NCBI GenBank assembly: GCA_013204605.1
Contig: JABMNI010000021.1
Span: 70,424-134,423, forward strand
Length of the DNA stretch: 64,000 nt
Source: Ignavibacteria bacterium
GTDB lineage: Bacteria; Bacteroidota; Ignavibacteria; Kapaibacteriales; Kapaibacteriaceae
Reading direction: 5' to 3'
This document shows, piece by piece, positions 35,500-45,200 of this stretch. Below the pieces are notes generated by a model, which saw nothing but the letters and a program-made list of their open reading frames with translations, was not told the DNA's origin and ran no database searches. Position numbers and translations under genes: made by a program. The stretch's first letter is position 1, and every line of letters starts with the position of its first letter.

Positions 35500-36839
35500 A
35501 CACAATTAACATTGAACTTCTTCTGCCATTCCTCATTCCGTGTCTGATTGCAGTGTGCTACGCTATGATGAGATCACCAAAAGTTTGGCTTGGGATTTCA
35601 ATACTTTGTTTGCCGCTCTTCTTGCAACTATCTGGCGAAGGATTGTCTGTTACAGAACTAGTTTTTGGCGTTTTCTATACCATACCAGTAGTGATTTGGA
35701 TTGTTTGGACTTGGGCTACTACTAATACAAATTTAATCCGTTGGTGGGGTGATTTTTTCATTTTTCTATTCCTAGCCCTGTCGATATTGAATTTATTGGT
35801 AGCGGTACTCAATGATGTAGATCCGATTTCCTGGTTGTCTGAGTGGTCACTTTTCTTCTTGCTACTTTATTACTTTCCTTTGCGTGAAGTTTTTGGTCGG
35901 TCCGAAAGAGACTTTAAACAGATGTTAACGGTTAGTGCGGTATCTGGACTACTAATGGCACTCTCCAGTTTGTACATGTACAAACAAAAAATGTCTATGG
36001 GATTTGCATTCGCCTACCAAGTTTGGTCTTCCAGAAGCGTGCTCCTTGGACCGGTCTTTCTCCTTGTAATTTTTATTGCCCTCGTAATGCTGTTTCATTC
36101 TAACTTTCGAGGCAAGCTCCTTCTTACGGGGCTAATAGTTGTCAATTCATTGGCGTTGTTTTTAACTTTTACTAGAACCCTGTGGATTTCGTTCTTTCTT
36201 TGTCTGCCAATTATTATGATGCAGCTTCGGCCGCGGCAGAATCTAAAACTTATGGTTACAATGGTTGGCATGGCCGGTTTGGCTTCCGCTGGTATGTACG
36301 TATACAATCCTAGGTTGACGACGATTGTTAGTAGAGTGGTTCAAAACAGATTTCTTTCTTCTACGCAGTTAAGCGGCGGAGATGGCTCATTTGAAACCCG
36401 ACTTGTAGAGGCAAAATCTGCGATTACTTTAATTAAGCGCTATCCGCTAGGTGGAAGTGGACTCAGAAAACAATTTTTGTCATGGACATTCACGGACAAT
36501 TATCATGGTTACCACTCTTTTGTTCACATCGGATATGTAGGCTTGGTATACAAACTTGGATTTCCAACCGCCATTATTTTTTTCATTTGTATAGGCCTAT
36601 TTTTCGTGAGAGCCTTTGTCACCTATTGGAAAACGAGGAATTTTAGCAATAGGAGTGTAACAAAAGCCGTTTCGATAGGCATCGCGGCATTTATGCCTTC
36701 ATTATTGATAATTCTTTTTATGGCGGGATTCTTCGATGAGCGATATGGTGAAATTATGTTCGCATTCGTCTTCGCCTGTACGTCAATAACATATGAGTTG
36801 GCCATGCGTGCGCCAACAGAACTTCAAACAATACAATGA
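35496..36839 (+). CDS. O-antigen ligase/polymerase-like membrane protein
   Basis: 447 residues with about 11-12 membrane segments and a larger extracytoplasmic loop (~270-345) containing ETRLVEAKSAITLIKRYPLGGSGL and HGYHSFVHIGYVGLVYKLG. The pattern FTRTLWISF, then the loop with conserved Arg and His, fits the Wzy_C/WaaL family. GTG start at 35496 overlaps the previous stop. It probably polymerises or ligates the glycan controlled by the Wzz-like protein. It is not RodA/FtsW despite the PBP2 gene that follows with a 4-nt overlap. Confidence 0.83.
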   Translation: MNTINIELLLPFLIPCLIAVCYAMMRSPKVWLGISILCLPLFLQLSGEGLSVTELVFGVFYTIPVVIWIVWTWATTNTNLIRWWGDFFIFLFLALSILNLLVAVLNDVDPISWLSEWSLFFLLLYYFPLREVFGRSERDFKQMLTVSAVSGLLMALSSLYMYKQKMSMGFAFAYQVWSSRSVLLGPVFLLVIFIALVMLFHSNFRGKLLLTGLIVVNSLALFLTFTRTLWISFFLCLPIIMMQLRPRQNLKLMVTMVGMAGLASAGMYVYNPRLTTIVSRVVQNRFLSSTQLSGGDGSFETRLVEAKSAITLIKRYPLGGSGLRKQFLSWTFTDNYHGYHSFVHIGYVGLVYKLGFPTAIIFFICIGLFFVRAFVTYWKTRNFSNRSVTKAVSIGIAAFMPSLLIILFMAGFFDERYGEIMFAFVFACTSITYELAMRAPTELQTIQ

Positions 36840-38770
36840 AAAATAGCAGTGGTGATGGTGAGTTTGCTTCGTTGACGCGTCAAAGAATTTTCAGGTACGC
36901 GGTGCTTGCGATTTCGATAATTTACATAGGTCGATTAGGCTGGCTACAGATTATTCAAGGTAATGACTATCGACTAAAAGCCGAATCTCAGGCTATTAAA
37001 CAGATTAAGGTTGAACCTTTTCGAGGTATGATGATCGACAGGAATGGACGCGCAATCGTGCAAAACTATCCCGGATTTTCAGTTACCGTAACTCCCTACG
37101 AGTTTACCAATGAGTCCGCTTTGCGACTCTCTAAAATCCTAGGTGTTTCAGATTCCGTGATTTGGGTTGAAGTTAGGAGAGCCGCTGCATATAATAAGTT
37201 CAATCCTGCAAAAATTCCGGCCGGACGTGACGTGTCTTTTGAAGTGGTTAGCCTTATTGAAGAACTTCGGGACGAATTACCTGGGGTTGATGTAATAATC
37301 GACCCGAAAAGACTCTATGCATTCGATGGTCACGCTTCCCACTTACTGGGTTATACTAGTGAGGTGAATGAGTCGCAATTAGGGAGATTAGGAGATTCCT
37401 ACGACCCCGGCGATATTACGGGTAAGACTGGATTGGAGAATGCCTACGAGGCATTCATTCGCGGACAAAAAGGGTTGCATTACGTGGCCGTTAATAAAAA
37501 CGGTCAAATGGTATCTAGTTTTAACGACGGCAAAAGTGATTTAGCCGCATTGGAAGGTTTCGACCTGTACCTCGGATTGGACACCGACCTTCAAGTTCTT
37601 GCTGAAAAGCTTATGAACCCATACAAAGGTGCAGTGATAGCGTTGGATCCAAGCACAGGAGAAATTTTAGCGTATGTCTCAAAGCCTGACTTTGACCTGA
37701 AGCTCTTTTCCGGCAGAATTTCTAGGGCAGATTACAAGGCCGTTTCTACAGCTCCTGGTATTCCTTTGTTCAACAGGGTGAGCACGGCGGCATATCCACC
37801 AGGGTCAACATGGAAACCACTAATGGCACTAATGGCATTGCAAGAAGGTGTTATAACTGAAAAAACAAAACTTGTCTGCAATGGGGGATTTCAATTCGGC
37901 AATCGTTTTGCAAAGTGTCACGGAGGCACGCACGGAGCCATCGATTTATACACAGCGATATCGAAATCCTGCAATGCATTTTTTTACCAGCTCGGGGTAA
38001 AAATGGGTGTTGATAGGTTCACGTATTACGGAACGCTTTTCGGTTTTGGACAGCGTACGAGAGGTGATATCATTGAAGAAAGTGCCGGTATCCTTCCTTC
38101 GAGAACTGTGATGGACAGGTTGTATGGTAAAGGGAAGTGGACAAATTATGCTTTGATGAATTGGGGAATTGGTCAAGGAGAAGTAAACGTAACCCCACTA
38201 CAAATGTCGGCCTACATTTCTACGATTGCTAACGAGGGCACATGGTGTCAGCCGCATGCCGTGCGAGCTATGTACAACAAGGTGCTTAAAAAAATGCAAC
38301 CCATATCGTACGAACGCCGTGAAATCCCCATTGATAAAGATCACTTTCGCGTTGTTAAAAAAGCAATGCGGCAAGTAGTAACCGATGGTACCGCTAGGTT
38401 CATTAACATGCCCGATATTGAGGTTTGTGGTAAAACTGGAACTGCCGAAAGGGGTGGTGGGGCGAAGGATCAATCCTGGTTTGTGTGCTTCGCACCAATG
38501 CACAACCCAAAAATTGCTTTGGTTGTAACTGCCGAAGGTGGTGGATTTGGCGCTACAACTGCTGGTCCAATTGCTCGCAAGCTGCTTGAACTTTTCTTCC
38601 ATAACCAGTGGCCAGAGGAATTTCGAAGAGATTCCAAATCCATTCAACAACAAAGTGATTCGTCCGATGCTACCGTTAACGAAAGCTCAGATAGCCCCTT
38701 TCTCAAGCCATTAAAGAAAAGGCCATCTACACCCAAACCACAGGTTCCAGCAGTACTATCCGTTAAGTAG
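36836..38770 (+). CDS. mrdA: Penicillin-binding protein 2 (transpeptidase)
   Basis: 644 residues. One N-terminal membrane anchor (~20-40), a PBP dimerisation domain (FRGMMIDRNGRAIVQN ... GKTGLENAYE) and a transpeptidase domain with SxxK in PPGSTWKPL (~320), SxN as SCN in AISKSCNAFF (~376) and KTG in EVCGKTGTAE (~532). It crosslinks peptidoglycan during elongation. PBP2 genes usually sit with mreC/mreD/rodA; here the gene is coupled to an O-antigen-polymerase-like gene by 4 nt. A Ser/Pro/Lys-rich tail of ~45 residues follows the catalytic domain. One ARGGGGCT motif near the end. Confidence 0.95.
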   Translation: MKNSSGDGEFASLTRQRIFRYAVLAISIIYIGRLGWLQIIQGNDYRLKAESQAIKQIKVEPFRGMMIDRNGRAIVQNYPGFSVTVTPYEFTNESALRLSKILGVSDSVIWVEVRRAAAYNKFNPAKIPAGRDVSFEVVSLIEELRDELPGVDVIIDPKRLYAFDGHASHLLGYTSEVNESQLGRLGDSYDPGDITGKTGLENAYEAFIRGQKGLHYVAVNKNGQMVSSFNDGKSDLAALEGFDLYLGLDTDLQVLAEKLMNPYKGAVIALDPSTGEILAYVSKPDFDLKLFSGRISRADYKAVSTAPGIPLFNRVSTAAYPPGSTWKPLMALMALQEGVITEKTKLVCNGGFQFGNRFAKCHGGTHGAIDLYTAISKSCNAFFYQLGVKMGVDRFTYYGTLFGFGQRTRGDIIEESAGILPSRTVMDRLYGKGKWTNYALMNWGIGQGEVNVTPLQMSAYISTIANEGTWCQPHAVRAMYNKVLKKMQPISYERREIPIDKDHFRVVKKAMRQVVTDGTARFINMPDIEVCGKTGTAERGGGAKDQSWFVCFAPMHNPKIALVVTAEGGGFGATTAGPIARKLLELFFHNQWPEEFRRDSKSIQQQSDSSDATVNESSDSPFLKPLKKRPSTPKPQVPAVLSVK

Positions 38771-38996
38771 GTTCAACTTTACGCGACGTCATCCCATTGA
38801 GTTAGTGATGGTAGTCTAAAATTTGCGAACCAGTTCGACGCCTCATCAGGTCCACACCGTCAGTCAATTCAAAATTCAAGCATTAGTCCTCTCTCAACCT
38901 TATCCCAACGATTTCTCATCGATAACCCAACGCTCCAACATTATTTTACCCTCAACGATATCTCAAGGATCAAGCATTATTCAACGACGAATTTTT

Positions 38997-40151
38997 ATGC
39001 TTGTAATACCAGCTCTGATCTTGACGTGCCTGTTGAGTTCTTGTTCTAGTCAGCCGGCGAAAACCGAGATTTCGTTCTGGCACTTTTGGTCGGAACCTTC
39101 TCAAAAAAAAGCCCTGCAAAATCTGCTCGACAGTTTCCAACTTCAAAACCCAAACATCGTTGTCAGTTTAACAGAGCTAAGCTGGGCCGACGGCAAAGCA
39201 AAGCTGCAACTCGCTTTCAATTCCGGAACAGCCCCCAATGTTATTCACCTAGGCTTAGATTGGATGTCAGAGTTTGAGCGCGATTCTGTACTTCAGATAT
39301 TACCCCCGTCACTTCAAACCCCGCTAATTGTTTCTGGGAAAGGGGCTTTGTGGACCGTAAACTCACGCGCCTGGCTTCAAAACTTAGCGGCTAGTTCGAA
39401 ATTCGAGTGGGGACTCTGCAGCAGTGATGCACATAACGTTATTAAGCGAGTATTGCCTTTGATTTGGATGAATGGTGCTAAAGACTTCTATAGAACAATC
39501 CCCCTTTCCGCAACTTTCGACTCTTCACTTGTGAATACTCTTTGGAATATTCGGCGCAATGTAGTTCCGAATGCTCTCATTGAGACGTCGAAAAATTTGG
39601 ATGAATACCTAATTCGCGGAGAAGTGAAAAATCTGTATTCAGGTACTTGGATGATAGATATCGCCAAGACTCGGGACATTAACAGCATCAAAGTAATTCC
39701 GAGTTTTTCCATATTGAATGGCGACGTGCTGTGCATTACTTCTGCCTCTGCCAATCCAAAGGCTTCGGAAAAACTAGTAGCCTACTTAACGAAGCCTCAA
39801 AATGCTTTATCATTTTGCAACTCTGTTAGTGATGCAGGCTTTCCATATACCTATACAGCGACACCAACTTCACCACCAACATCAACGCATACATCAACGC
39901 CTACCACTACCAATTCACAGTCTTTCCCGAACAATGATTTGCAACAAGGTTTCGCAAACACTGTGCGCACGGCAAAGCCCCTTCCCAGCCATTTGTCTGT
40001 GCCGGCAACAGAACGTGTAGTTGAGGACATGATCGTGGCCTCATACACTATTTCAACAAAAGCCGAGATGGAACAATTGGTTTTCAAAACTCGAAAGAGA
40101 GTTAATGAAATAGAGGCTGAACTAGTAAAAAGACATCGCAAGAATCTTTGA
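38997..40151 (+). CDS. Extracellular solute-binding lipoprotein (family 1, sugar type)
   Basis: I start it at ATG 38997: the next residues are a lipoprotein signal ending LLSSC, while the frame open from 38823 would bury the signal. The mature part begins ISFWHFWSEPSQKKAL, the hallmark of family 1 sugar-binding proteins, and contains LQLAFNSGTAPNVIHLGLDW. 384 residues, slightly short. An unusual Thr/Pro-rich insert lies near residues ~280-305. No permease or ATPase gene is nearby, so the transporter is elsewhere or the protein has another role. Two ARGGGGCT motifs lie inside and one just after. The 226-nt gap before it (38771-38996) shows no clear signal. Confidence 0.8.
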   Translation: MLVIPALILTCLLSSCSSQPAKTEISFWHFWSEPSQKKALQNLLDSFQLQNPNIVVSLTELSWADGKAKLQLAFNSGTAPNVIHLGLDWMSEFERDSVLQILPPSLQTPLIVSGKGALWTVNSRAWLQNLAASSKFEWGLCSSDAHNVIKRVLPLIWMNGAKDFYRTIPLSATFDSSLVNTLWNIRRNVVPNALIETSKNLDEYLIRGEVKNLYSGTWMIDIAKTRDINSIKVIPSFSILNGDVLCITSASANPKASEKLVAYLTKPQNALSFCNSVSDAGFPYTYTATPTSPPTSTHTSTPTTTNSQSFPNNDLQQGFANTVRTAKPLPSHLSVPATERVVEDMIVASYTISTKAEMEQLVFKTRKRVNEIEAELVKRHRKNL

Positions 40152-40180
40152 TGTATCAGGGGGCTTTGGGGTATGACGCT

Positions 40181-40756
40181 TCAAATTGATTGAATTGAAG
40201 CACCAGAGGATAGTTGAGATTTCATGACCTGCCACTTTTCTGCCATCCTCATAATTGAGGTCTCGGTGGTGTAGTTTTTCAGCTCATCTAGAGTAATCCA
40301 AGCAAGTTCTTTTGATTCGTGATTTTTTTTAAAGTTCGAAGTGTGGGCGCGTAAAATATATCGGATATCAAAATGATAATGCTCAAGATCGGATTTATGC
40401 GGTGGTATAGAGTGAACGTCAATGTCGAATATTTCAGTGGATAGAAATTTGAACAATTCAATACCCGACTCTTCTGTCGCTTCCCTACTAGCAACCTCCA
40501 TCACATCGGCATTTCCATCGGCGTGTCCACCCAGTTGTAGCCATTTGTCGAGTTTTGTATGATGTGTTAATAACACATGTTGCAAATCAGGGCTAACAAT
40601 CCATGCCGAACCTGTTATGTGGCCAAAGGTATTTGACCTTTCAAAACAATCCTCATATGATTCAACAAAGCGGATCACATGGTTTACAACGCTCAATTCG
40701 TCTTCATACTTCTCACGGTACACGCTTAGTTGCCGAATTAATAACTCTCTGCTCAT
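40181..40756 (-). CDS. Nudix hydrolase
   Basis: 191 residues from ATG 40756; the frame opens further upstream inside truA on the other strand and those residues look non-coding. The Nudix box reads GHADGNADVMEVASREATEESGI: the REATEESG core with metal-binding Glu residues is intact, but the first Glu of the consensus is Ala. It hydrolyses a nucleoside-diphosphate-linked substrate that cannot be named from sequence. Divergent from truA with only 12 nt between start codons, so their promoters must overlap each other's genes. Confidence 0.9.
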   Translation of the reverse strand: MSRELLIRQLSVYREKYEDELSVVNHVIRFVESYEDCFERSNTFGHITGSAWIVSPDLQHVLLTHHTKLDKWLQLGGHADGNADVMEVASREATEESGIELFKFLSTEIFDIDVHSIPPHKSDLEHYHFDIRYILRAHTSNFKKNHESKELAWITLDELKNYTTETSIMRMAEKWQVMKSQLSSGASIQSI

Positions 40757-40768
40757 CAAATTCCCTTT

Positions 40769-41548
40769 ATGGCACGATTTACATTTACGATTGAATACGA
40801 AGGTACAAGGTATTCCGGCTGGCAAGTTCAAAAAAATGCCCGAACTGTCCAAGGCGAACTCATTGGCGCGATTGCAGATGCACTTGGAACGCGAGATTTT
40901 GAGTTCATGGGTTCGGGTCGAACCGATGCAGGTGTTCATGCAAAAGCTCAAATTGCACACCTCGAGGCTCGGACGGTACTTTCGCCACGAATTCTAATGC
41001 TTAAAATTAACGACTCGTTACCTTCTGACGTTCACGTCTTGAACATTGAAAAAGCACCACCAAGATTTCATGCACGGCATCACGCTGTTTCTCGCGGCTA
41101 CCTTTACCAAGTGTCGCAACGGCGCACTGCCTTTGGAAAGCGATTTGTTTGGTGGGTTAAGGACGAATTGGATGAGGCCAAAATGAGAAAGGCCTGCGAA
41201 ATTTTTGAAGGGTTTCACGATTTCAGGTCGTTTACTGCCGATGATCCGGAAGAGAAATCTACCACCGTTGACCTTTTGGAATGTTCAATAGAGAAGCAAG
41301 GAGCTTTATACCTTATTCGTATTCGCGGTTCGCATTTTCTTTGGAAGATGGTAAGGCAAATGGTAGGGCTTATTGTAGAAGTTGGTAGGGGGCGGGTAAC
41401 GTTGGACCAGGTACACTCGTTTCTTAAGCACGAGTCAGACATTCCCGCAAAATATACTGCGCCACCGTCAGGTCTATTCCTTGACCACGTCCTATACTCC
41501 AAAACCGATATTGCACCCCCGGTTCAGTCATTACCCAACATTCAATAA
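40769..41548 (+). CDS. truA: tRNA pseudouridine(38-40) synthase TruA
   Basis: 259 residues. N-terminal YEGTRYSGWQVQ, catalytic GSGRTDAGVHA with the nucleophilic Asp, HHAVSRGYLYQV and FLWKMVRQMVG near the C-terminus are all family signatures. It converts uridines 38-40 of the anticodon arm to pseudouridine. ATG 40769 agrees with the conserved N-terminus. msrB follows in the same direction, 19 nt after the stop. Confidence 0.97.
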   Translation: MARFTFTIEYEGTRYSGWQVQKNARTVQGELIGAIADALGTRDFEFMGSGRTDAGVHAKAQIAHLEARTVLSPRILMLKINDSLPSDVHVLNIEKAPPRFHARHHAVSRGYLYQVSQRRTAFGKRFVWWVKDELDEAKMRKACEIFEGFHDFRSFTADDPEEKSTTVDLLECSIEKQGALYLIRIRGSHFLWKMVRQMVGLIVEVGRGRVTLDQVHSFLKHESDIPAKYTAPPSGLFLDHVLYSKTDIAPPVQSLPNIQ

Positions 41549-41567
41549 TGGTAATTCATTGTCAACT

Positions 41568-42149
41568 ATGAGAACTTTAATCTATTCCGCACTTGTACTT
41601 AGTATCTGCGTTATTGCCTGCAAATCGCAGCAAGAAACCGATATACTTGAAAAACAGAATTCGGGTTACAAAACAGCTGCAGGTGAACAACTAGCTACGA
41701 GTGATAAGTCATTTATAAAAATTTATTCAACAATTGAAAAGAAAGAGCTTGAAGTGGAGAAAATCGTTAAATCTGATGATGAATGGCGTAAGGAATTGAC
41801 GCCCGATGAATTCAGGATTGCTAGAAAAAAAGGAACCGAACCTGCGTGGACTGGTGAATACGTAGACAACCATGATAAGGGCATTTATTTGTGCAAGTGT
41901 TGTAACACGGAACTGTACAAGAGCGAAACAAAATATGAATCCGGAAGTGGATGGCCCAGCTTTTATGATGTTGTATCTAAAAATAATTTTGAGTTTGTAG
42001 AAGACGGTTCGCTTTTGGAGGCGCGCGTTGAAGTTACATGCGCCCGGTGTGGAGCACATCTTGGTCATGTGTTTAATGATGGCCCGAGTCCAACAGGACT
42101 TCGGTACTGCATGAACTCCGCATCCTTAAATTTCAAAAAGGGGGAGTAG
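41568..42149 (+). CDS. msrB: Lipoprotein peptide-methionine (R)-S-oxide reductase MsrB
   Basis: 193 residues from ATG 41568, which gives a lipoprotein signal ending VIAC; the frame is open from 41481 inside truA. The catalytic domain starts at WRKELTPDEFRIAR; CKCC and CARCGAHLGHVF supply the four zinc Cys, and RYCMNSASLNF holds the catalytic Cys. It reduces methionine-R-sulfoxide in proteins, here probably in the periplasm. A ~40-residue linker separates the lipid anchor and the domain. The stop codon lies in the rising arm of a terminator hairpin. Confidence 0.94.
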   Translation: MRTLIYSALVLSICVIACKSQQETDILEKQNSGYKTAAGEQLATSDKSFIKIYSTIEKKELEVEKIVKSDDEWRKELTPDEFRIARKKGTEPAWTGEYVDNHDKGIYLCKCCNTELYKSETKYESGSGWPSFYDVVSKNNFEFVEDGSLLEARVEVTCARCGAHLGHVFNDGPSPTGLRYCMNSASLNFKKGE

Positions 42150-42170
42150 CGCTGCTACTCCCCTTTTTGA
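42135..42170 (+). terminator. Rho-independent terminator after msrB
   Basis: A long inverted repeat: GGGGAGTAGC pairs with GCTACTCCCC around a GCT loop, extended outward by A5/T5 (one extra G bulges), with a T-rich tail. It starts within the last codons of msrB. Because the outer arms are A and T runs it could also work for the convergent RND gene ending at 42207. Confidence 0.8.
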
Positions 42171-42206
42171 TTATTTTTCGAATCAGACTTAGATAGCTGT
42201 TTCGAA

Positions 42207-45200
42207 TCAAACTTGGTTGGCTGTGTCGGATTCTGGTCCGAGGATGATTTTCTTAAGCCACTTTCCAGATATATCTTGTAGATAATAAAAACACGGAACT
42301 AACACCAAGGTTAAGAACGTTGAAAAGGTTAGTCCAAAGATAATTGCCCAAGCCAAGGGTCCCCAGAACGCAACACTATCTGAACCAATGTGGATGTGCG
42401 GATCTTGTAGGTTAATAAGCGACCAGAAATCGATGTTCAAGCCAATAGCTAAAGGCACTAATCCCAAAACTGTTGAGGCCGCAGTAAGTATCACCGGATT
42501 GAAACGAATAGCGCCACCCTCAATGATTGCCTCGCGCAATTCATAACCATCTCGACGTAATACATCGGTGAAATCCACAAGTACGATTCCGTTACGAACC
42601 ACAATGCCCCCTAACGCGATTATACCCACACCGGTAATAACGATAGAGAATTGCAGCTGGAAGATCACGAAACCGAGCAACACTCCAATCACACTGAATA
42701 ACACGGTCGACATAATCATAAGCGGTTTGCCGATCGAGTTAAACTGTGTTACCATGATCATGAGAATTAAACCCGCCGCTATGCCGAACGCAAAAGACAG
42801 AAAGTCCTGCGTCTCTTTTTGCTCCTCTTGGGCGCCTGTCAACCGAATGTCATAACCCGACGGGACATTCAGACCTGCTATTGCTTGTTTGATTTGCTTG
42901 TTCACGTCGGTGGCGTTAAAACCTTCTTCAATTAAAACGTTCGACGATAGAGTAACCACTCGACGCTGATTTTTTCTGTTGACGCCGGAGAATGTAGATG
43001 CATATTCCACTTTAGCAACGGAGGCAATTGGCACCTGTCTGAAGTTACCAGAGCTCATTTCTCTAAATGTAATTGGTAGGTTGACAAGGGCGTTCATGTT
43101 TTGTCTCGCCGACTCCTTAATTCGAACTTGTACAGGGTACTCCTCTTCACCAACTCTAATCTTTGTTGCCTCGGCACCATACAATGCATTTCGCAAGGCC
43201 ATACCAATTTGTGCCGAAGAGATGCCCTCAAAATTGGCCTTTTCTCTATCCACAACTATTGAAACTTCGGGTTTATTGCGCTCTAAGTTTGATTTCAATC
43301 TTTCGATACCCTGTATTTGCAATGAGTCAACCACCAAATGCTTCACTTTGGCAGCCAAGATCTCCAGCACGTCGAAGTCATCTCCAGCGATCTCGATATT
43401 CACGTCCTTACCGGTAGGAGGGCCATTTGCTTCTTTCTCTACAGAAATCTCGGCACCCGCGATGTCCTTCAGGGCATCACGAAACTTTGTTAAATACTGA
43501 CTAGTCAGCTCGCCATCACGTTTTTGAAACTCTACAAACCCAACTGATATTTTTGCTTTGTTTGGAGTAACCGTGCGGTCGGGATTTCTCGGATCGCCAG
43601 CACCAATACCAACATTGGTAACAACATTTTTGACCAGCTTGTTATCCTTGCCCAAAATTTTAAGCACTCGCTGCTCAACCACTCTAGCAATTGAATCGGT
43701 TACCATCGCATCCGTACCAATTGGCATCTTAATGTACACGTATGAGTAATTCGGCTCCCCACTTGGGAAGAACACCGGTGACTTTCCAAACATCGATGTC
43801 AAAATGAACGTTACAATCAACAACGCCACCATGCCTAGCGTGAGAGCAAACGGGCGCCAGCCTTGTAGAATGAATCCGAGCGTTTTGCGGTAGAGCTGCA
43901 TTAACCAGGGTAGAAAATGCGTCTGAAACGGGTTTATAAGCTTGGGAGTGATAAATACTCGATTGACGAAGAAAAACGCCAGGTTGAGTCCGATTAGCAC
44001 CAAAAACCACACAGCATTCGACAATAAGCCAATTCCCACTAGCAATCCGATTAACACGCCTGCTATCGTCAGTCTTCTTTTGGTAAGGGGCTTTGACTTA
44101 CTCGACATAAAGTCGACGGCAAAAACGGGGTTGATGATGTAAGCGACAACTAATGACGCCGTAAGAGTAATTATCAACACAGCCGGCAGATACACCATGA
44201 ACTTGCCAATTAAACCCGGCCAAAAAAGCAACGGGAAGAACGGAGCAAGAGTGGTAAGCGTACCGGCTACAACAGGCCCAAACACTTCCGCAGCCGCGTA
44301 TCTCGCTGCCTTTTCTACAGGATAGCCCTCTTTGGTGTGGAGTCGGTGAGTGTTTTCAATAACAACAATAGCATCATCAACCACGATTCCTAACGCAAGT
44401 AAAAATGAAAACGTAACAACAATGTTGAACGTAAAATCGAGGCCAGGCAGAACCATGAACGCAAGGAATGAAGACAATGGCGTTGCCATTCCTACAAAAA
44501 GTGCATTCTGCACACCCATGAAAAACATCAACAAGAGCGTAACGAGAATGAAACCTATGATGATTGAATTCACCAAATCAGAAATACTTGTACGCGTGGC
44601 AATACTCATGTCGTTAGTCACTACCGCTGTAACATTTGGAGGCAGTTTAGATTTGGAGTATTCTTCGACAATTTTTTGAATTTGATCTGAGGCATCTATC
44701 AAATTCTCACCCGCTTTTTTCAGCACACTAAGAGAGACAACTGTTTCACCATCAAGTCTGGCAAAACTCTGCTGCTCCATATTTGTTTCTTTTACCGTTG
44801 CAATATCGCGGACATAAACAGTGTTTCCCCTAGCCCCCTTCACAATTACACTTTTAACTTCGTCGGCGGAACGGAATTCACTTGTTACTTGGACGTTCCT
44901 ACGAACTCCTCCAACCACAAAATCACCACCGGAAATATTGACGTTCTCTCCACTGATCGCTCTTGTAAGGTCATCAAAAGAGACACCTAAGGCCTGCATG
45001 AGAAACGGATCTACATCTACTCGAACTTCCTTATCTAGCGCTCCAATGACGTCGACGCGGCGAATTTCTCGCAGAGATTCAATTTTGTCTTGAAGTTCAT
45101 CGGCGTACTTTTTTAGATTGTCAAGTCCGACGTTTCCAGCAATGTTCACAAACATTATCGGAAACTCTGAAAAGTCAATCTCCGCTACGTCTGGACCTTT

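Noticed and set aside
40757-40960. N-terminal extension of the Nudix protein
   Set aside because: It would run through the start of truA on the other strand and encodes a Cys-rich, non-Nudix sequence.
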